This document shows positions 20,739 through 24,507 of a stretch of DNA of 24,507 bases, piece by piece. The translations under genes and the position numbers were made by a program. Under the pieces are notes generated by a model. That model worked only from the letters and a program-made list of their open reading frames with translations, was not told the origin of the DNA and did no database searches. The stretch's first letter is position 1, and every line of letters starts with the position of its first letter. The DNA comes from Phallusia fumigata (lineage: Eukaryota > Chordata > Ascidiacea > Phlebobranchia > Ascidiidae): contig QXVZ01014382.1 of NCBI GenBank assembly GCA_008931825.1, positions 1-24,507 of the forward strand, read 5' to 3'.

Positions 20739-21182
20739 AACAAATGGTTACATTTATCGTACAAAGGTGACACTGTCATTACTGGCACAAATGCGTTCTG
20801 CTTTTGCGACGAGTTGCAATTGGGCATTGATAATTCTGTTTCAGCTTTGATATCGAGTCTTTTTAACGTTTTGTCTTTTATCAGTGTCTTGCTATCCCAC
20901 CCAATCAACTATTAATCGCATTTTGCAAACAACCACCACCAACCTAATTTTCCAACATACCAATCACCTATATTCAAGAACTTTTAGTTAGTAATACCGC
21001 ATTTAATCCATTTGTTTCGACAACTCGCTGTCAATCAAACACGACTCTCAGAATAATTCGATTGCGTTCCGGTTGCAATTGTTGCTTCACGCTTCCTATG
21101 GTGTGCAATCGCGCGATTATTGCATCGTTTTGTTTAAATATCGTGTCGTAATTACTGCGCTCGCTGTCACACTGAAGCAACT
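20739..21182. other. 3' flank, nothing recognised
   Basis: No gene or repeat is seen in this stretch. It could hold the 3' untranslated region of the plus-strand unit. Confidence 0.5.
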
Positions 21183-21246
21183 GCAAGCATTGGCAATTTC
21201 TATGCAGCATCTGCTNGCAAGCATTGGCAATTTCTATGCAGCATCT
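21183..21246. repeat. 30-base duplication across an N (assembly overlap)
   Basis: The 30 bases at 21183-21212, starting GCAAGCATTGGC, recur exactly at 21217-21246, separated by GCT and the N at 21216. As at 3415 and 5219, this is an overlap between two contig ends that was not merged. True sequence probably has one copy. Confidence 0.85.
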
Positions 21247-21970
21247 TAAATCTTTCACAGTTAGAGCGTAAAACACAGTTAAACAGCGATTTTGAGTTGT
21301 AAACAGTTTAATTATGAATTAATTCCTGCTCATTTCTATTTCTAGGCTTGTGATTCAGCTTGCCTGGTAACTTATGTTTATGCTTAATTGTCGGGGTTAC
21401 TGTTTTCCTTTTTTGTATTTTGTATTGGCTTAAATCTAAACATGAAAATATGTTCACACAACATCGGCTGGAGTTTAAAGAATATTTTGTTAAATAATTT
21501 TACATTGTCGGGGTAAAAAGTAATTGTGGGATCACAATAATTTTGTTTTCAAGTTTATCGGCGCGTTTTATATTCTAAAAATTTTGTTTTTCATTTTAAT
21601 TGTTTGTTGTCATGCTATATTTTGTTTTTTCGCATGATTTTTATTTGATTTTACGCTTTACATTTTGGCCGAATAGTTTTAACACGCTTTTAATATCACA
21701 ACTCCAAATTTACCTAGATTATAAAACTGTTGTGTGGCTAGCAAACGCATGTTATTAAACGGACTGACTAAATTTCAGATTAGACCGTAAAAATTTAAGC
21801 AACAATTGAAATGCGACCGATAATATGCAAAAGTTTATAATTTCAAACTCTAAGTTTACGTGATGACAGGAAAAAAATTGTTAAAATTCAAATTATAGCT
21901 GAGTAAATCGTCGTGGGATAGGTAGACTACCTAATGGCTGTTCCCCGATTTGCTTTCCGTCACCGAGCCG
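21247..21970. other. AT-rich intergenic sequence
   Basis: The stretch is strongly A+T-rich, with many T runs and no gene, RNA or repeat that I recognise. It separates the plus-strand unit from the repeat family on the right. Confidence 0.6.
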
Positions 21971-21977
21971 AAACGAG

Positions 21978-22206
21978 GGTCACGTGGCATATAATCACTC
22001 AACCGTGAGAAAATAAAACCAACGAACAAAAAGATGAGAGAGTTATGATAAAATACAAGGAGTTTCTGAGCCGAGCCCACAATTGACGCTTAAGACGACA
22101 TAAAGTCACCCAGCTTCGTCACAGATGACGTCAGAAGCATGCCAATCAGCCTGGTCGATTTCCCGAGCTTCTGACGTCATCTATGACGAGGGGCGTGAGC
22201 GTCTCA
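21978..22206. repeat. Diverged partial copy of the right-end repeat family
   Basis: CACGTGGCATATAATCACTC near 21981 and CACCCAGCTTCGTCACAG near 22108 match the corresponding parts of the two longer copies (near 22678 and 22856; 24193 and 24371). The spacing between these anchors is shorter here. It is the oldest or most damaged copy. Confidence 0.6.
22117..22188. repeat. Hairpin with two CRE octamers
   Basis: The arms 22117-22138 and 22167-22188 are reverse complements over 22 bases with one mismatch, with a 28-base loop. Each arm contains TGACGTCA (22126-22133 and 22172-22179). The other family copies keep the left arm but not the right. Confidence 0.85.
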
Positions 22207-22223
22207 GTCCATTCGTCTCACGC

Positions 22224-22992
22224 GGCCGTCTAGCGGATTATGCTAAGTTCGTTTTCCAGCGTCTGACGGTTGTCAACGACCAAGTGCACGAGGCGCAGCC
22301 TTCGACGCCAAACGAACAGGCGCCCGTAATCTAAGCTCTCGAAGGGGGAAGAACGTCGGTCGTGGAAGCGATTTTACGGCGGCGACCGCCAGCTAGCGGA
22401 ACGTTTTTTGTTTGTTGGTTCACCACAAACATTCAAAAACTACACTTAGTGTGGCGACGACCTCGGCTCCCTGATCCCGGCGCTGATCTTTCTCGTGAAA
22501 CGGGTCGATGAGAGCAGCGCAAGCGACAGAGCGGGCCGACTTGACCGATCCAAGTCTTGTCCTCGCCAGGCAGCAGACCTTCGACGGCCCAACAGCCAAA
22601 AACGCTTCATGCGTATAACTTTGGCAGAGTTGCGTCGGGACGAAGACCTCTACTTCCTGCCAAGCCTTGTGAAGGTGCACGTGATCTATAATCACCCAAC
22701 CGTGTAAACGTTGCTAAACGTATTAGTGTCGTTATTTGTTGTCCCCAATAGAAAGCCCACAAACCATAAATTGGCGTGAATATTGAAAAACTCCAAATTT
22801 TAGAGCCATGGCGAAGCTCGTTCTTGGTGTTTTGGCACCTGGAACGTCGGCTCGTCACCCAGCTTCGTCACAGCTGACGTCAGAAGCTTGGGAATCGGCC
22901 TTCTAGTCGATTTCCCGAGCAATGGCGTTAGTTTGTGATGGATGCTTGATGGTGAGTCGAGTTGGCTTCTATTTGCAGTGCCGACCTCTCGG
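22224..22992. repeat. Repeat unit, copy 1 of a ~1.5-kb tandem repeat
   Basis: The unit begins at GGCCGTCTAGCGG and matches 23730-24507 with a steady offset of about 1513-1515 in its right half. Both contain the run GTTTGTTGGTTCACCACAAAC, the CTCGTTCTTGGTGTTTTGGC stretch and a CRE in CACAGCTGACGTCAGAAGC. Divergence is moderate, with several indels. Open frames inside (for example 22125-22334 and 22420-22858) show no transposase, reverse transcriptase or other recognised domain. It is a transposon-derived or satellite-like family of unknown class. Confidence 0.8.
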
Positions 22993-23729
22993 CTTGTTCG
23001 GGAGAATCGGTGCTGGGCCTTGCGCTCGGCACCGTTCTTCTCTCGTGGCAAGTCGAGTAGTTTGACGCTGCACAGTGCGCCGTCTGGGGGCAACAACAGC
23101 AACACAATCCCTCTCACACATCTGCGCGTCAATTGCAAAAAAACTACGCCATCATTTGAAAATAATTCATGACCGGTTGTTTTACTTTGATATTTTGTTT
23201 GTTGATGAAATGTAAAGTCGAAAGAAGTCTTTCGAATTCTCCCAGCCGCTAGACGGCGCAAATGCGGGAGCAACAGCTCCAACACTTGCGTCTTCTAGCG
23301 CAAGAGAGGCCCAATGCCAGAGAACATGGCTCCAGCACTGCGGCCTTCCTCGCCCGAGAGGAGCAGAGCTTAAAAAGCCCACAAGCAGGCGAACGTACTT
23401 GCGCAAACCACGCTTCACGTCACTTCGAAGCAAAGTGCAAAGCACTCGCCTACCGATGACGCCGATGACGCGTCACGCTCGCTGCAGCAAGACGACACCT
23501 GCAAAAGCTTGACGTTGGAGAAAAAGTGGTTTATTTAAATTCGGCGATAAACTTTCTGTTTGTGGTATTTGAACATAGTCACAACTGAACGTACATAAAA
23601 CTCATCACAATGCTGACAAATCACATTAAAATAACAGCGACAATATGTCACAACTGCTCACTAGTTCGGCGATGACGTTTGCAGACGTCCAGCGCAACGC
23701 CCACACCACAACCAGAAACTGCTCTCACT
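22993..23729. other. Remainder of the ~1.5-kb repeat unit
   Basis: This is the part of the unit between the two matching halves; no second copy of it lies in the window. It contains GCCGCTAGACGGC at 23245-23257, the reverse complement of the GCCGTCTAGCGG motif at the left edge of both copies, so an inverted terminal-type motif may bound a sub-element. No gene was recognised. Confidence 0.45.
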
Positions 23730-24507
23730 CGGCCGTCTAGCGGATGGTGTTAAGTTCGTTTTCCAGCGTCGACCGTCTGCAAACGACCAAGTACACGAGT
23801 CAAGGTCGCAGCCATCGACGCCAAACGAACATGCGCCCGGAATCTAGGCTCGCGAAGAGCGAAGAACATCGGTGGCGGATGGGACTTTATGCCGGCGACC
23901 GCCTGCTAGCGTGACGTTTTTTGTTTGTTGGTTCACCACAAACATTCAAAAAGTGCAGTTGGTGTGGCGAAGACCTCTGCTTTCCCATTCCGGGCGCTGA
24001 TCTTTTTCTCCGAAATCAGTCGATAGGAGCAGCAAAAGCGGCAGAGCGGGCCGACCTGACCGATTCAAGTCTTGTCCTCGCCAGGCAGAAGTTCTGCGAC
24101 GGCCCAGCAACCAAAGACGCTTCATGCTTTTCGCTTTGGCAGACTTGGGTCGAGACGAAGGACTGCGCTGCTTCCTGACAAACCGTTTGCAGGTGCACGT
24201 GATCTATAATCACTCAATCGTGTTTCCGTTGCAAAACGTTTCGGTGTCGATGTTTTGCCCCAAAAGAAAGACCACAAACCATAAATTGGCGTGAATATTC
24301 AAATAGCCCGAGTTTTAGAGCCCAAGCGAAGCTCGTTCTTGGTGTTTTGGCACCTGGAACGTCGGCTCCTCACCCAGCTTCGTCACAACTGACGTCAGAA
24401 GCTTGGGAATCGGCCTTCTGGTCGCTTTCCCGAGCAATGGCGTTAGTTTGTGATGGATGCTTGTTGGCGAGTCGAGTTGGCTTCTATTTGCAGTGCCGAC
24501 CTCTCGG
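23730..24507. repeat. Repeat unit, copy 2 (cut by window end)
   Basis: Homologous to 22224-22992. The last bases of the window (CTTCTATTTGCAGTGCCGAC) match 22966 onward, so the array probably continues past the edge. Confidence 0.8.

Noticed and set aside
22420-23445. Overlapping open frames in the right-end repeats as transposase or capsid genes
   Set aside because: No catalytic or zinc-finger motif is visible, and the frames are not preserved between the two repeat copies.

Overview
The window is eukaryotic, most likely from an invertebrate chordate. It has multi-exon genes with canonical GT-AG introns, AT-rich introns and no operon-like structure. The only gene identified with confidence is an acid-sensitive two-pore-domain potassium channel of the TASK (KCNK3/KCNK9) type, on the minus strand. 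An ascidian such as Ciona would fit the compact introns, the many TGACGTCA motifs and the polymorphic-looking assembly, but the species assignment is inference.

Layout. Positions 2-178 (+) hold the last 58 codons of an unidentified gene that converges on the channel gene. Positions 569-7399 hold the long cytoplasmic tail of the channel, present as one complete set of 3' exons (copy C, 5220-7399) plus two near-identical partial sets (copy A, 569-3414; copy B, 3416-5218). Each copy boundary is a single N, and the copies differ by scattered substitutions, many of them synonymous. The best reading is unmerged overlapping contigs or haplotypes, not a biological tandem duplication. Collapsing them gives one locus in which 1-3414 joins to 7171 onward. 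Exons coding the channel body follow at 8531-8919, 9217-9358, 10132-10307 and 11382-11518. The splice phases match at every junction. The first exon (N-terminus and first membrane helix) was not found; it may lie in the gap at 14078 or be diverged.

Positions 11.5-16.8 kb are mainly noncoding, with a strong hairpin at 14522-14616. From about 16.8 kb a plus-strand transcription unit looks likely. It has a promoter-like stretch with CRE and ETS motifs and a consensus donor at 16907, then a series of exons with good acceptors and donors (17611-17657, 19595-19696, 19864-19988, 20182-20250, from 20515). The last four can be read in one continuous frame ending at 20738, giving a small cysteine-rich product. 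Two of them are duplicates of each other, and coding status is uncertain. A presumed intron of this unit carries a minisatellite of thirteen 30-31 bp units (18561-18990). Twelve of these carry a pyrimidine tract plus CAG followed by GT, so it is an array of splice-acceptor-like sites.

The right end (about 21.98-24.5 kb) is a dispersed or tandem repeat family with a unit of about 1.5 kb. One copy contains a near-perfect hairpin built on two CRE octamers. No tRNA, rRNA, CRISPR or recognisable transposase gene was seen.
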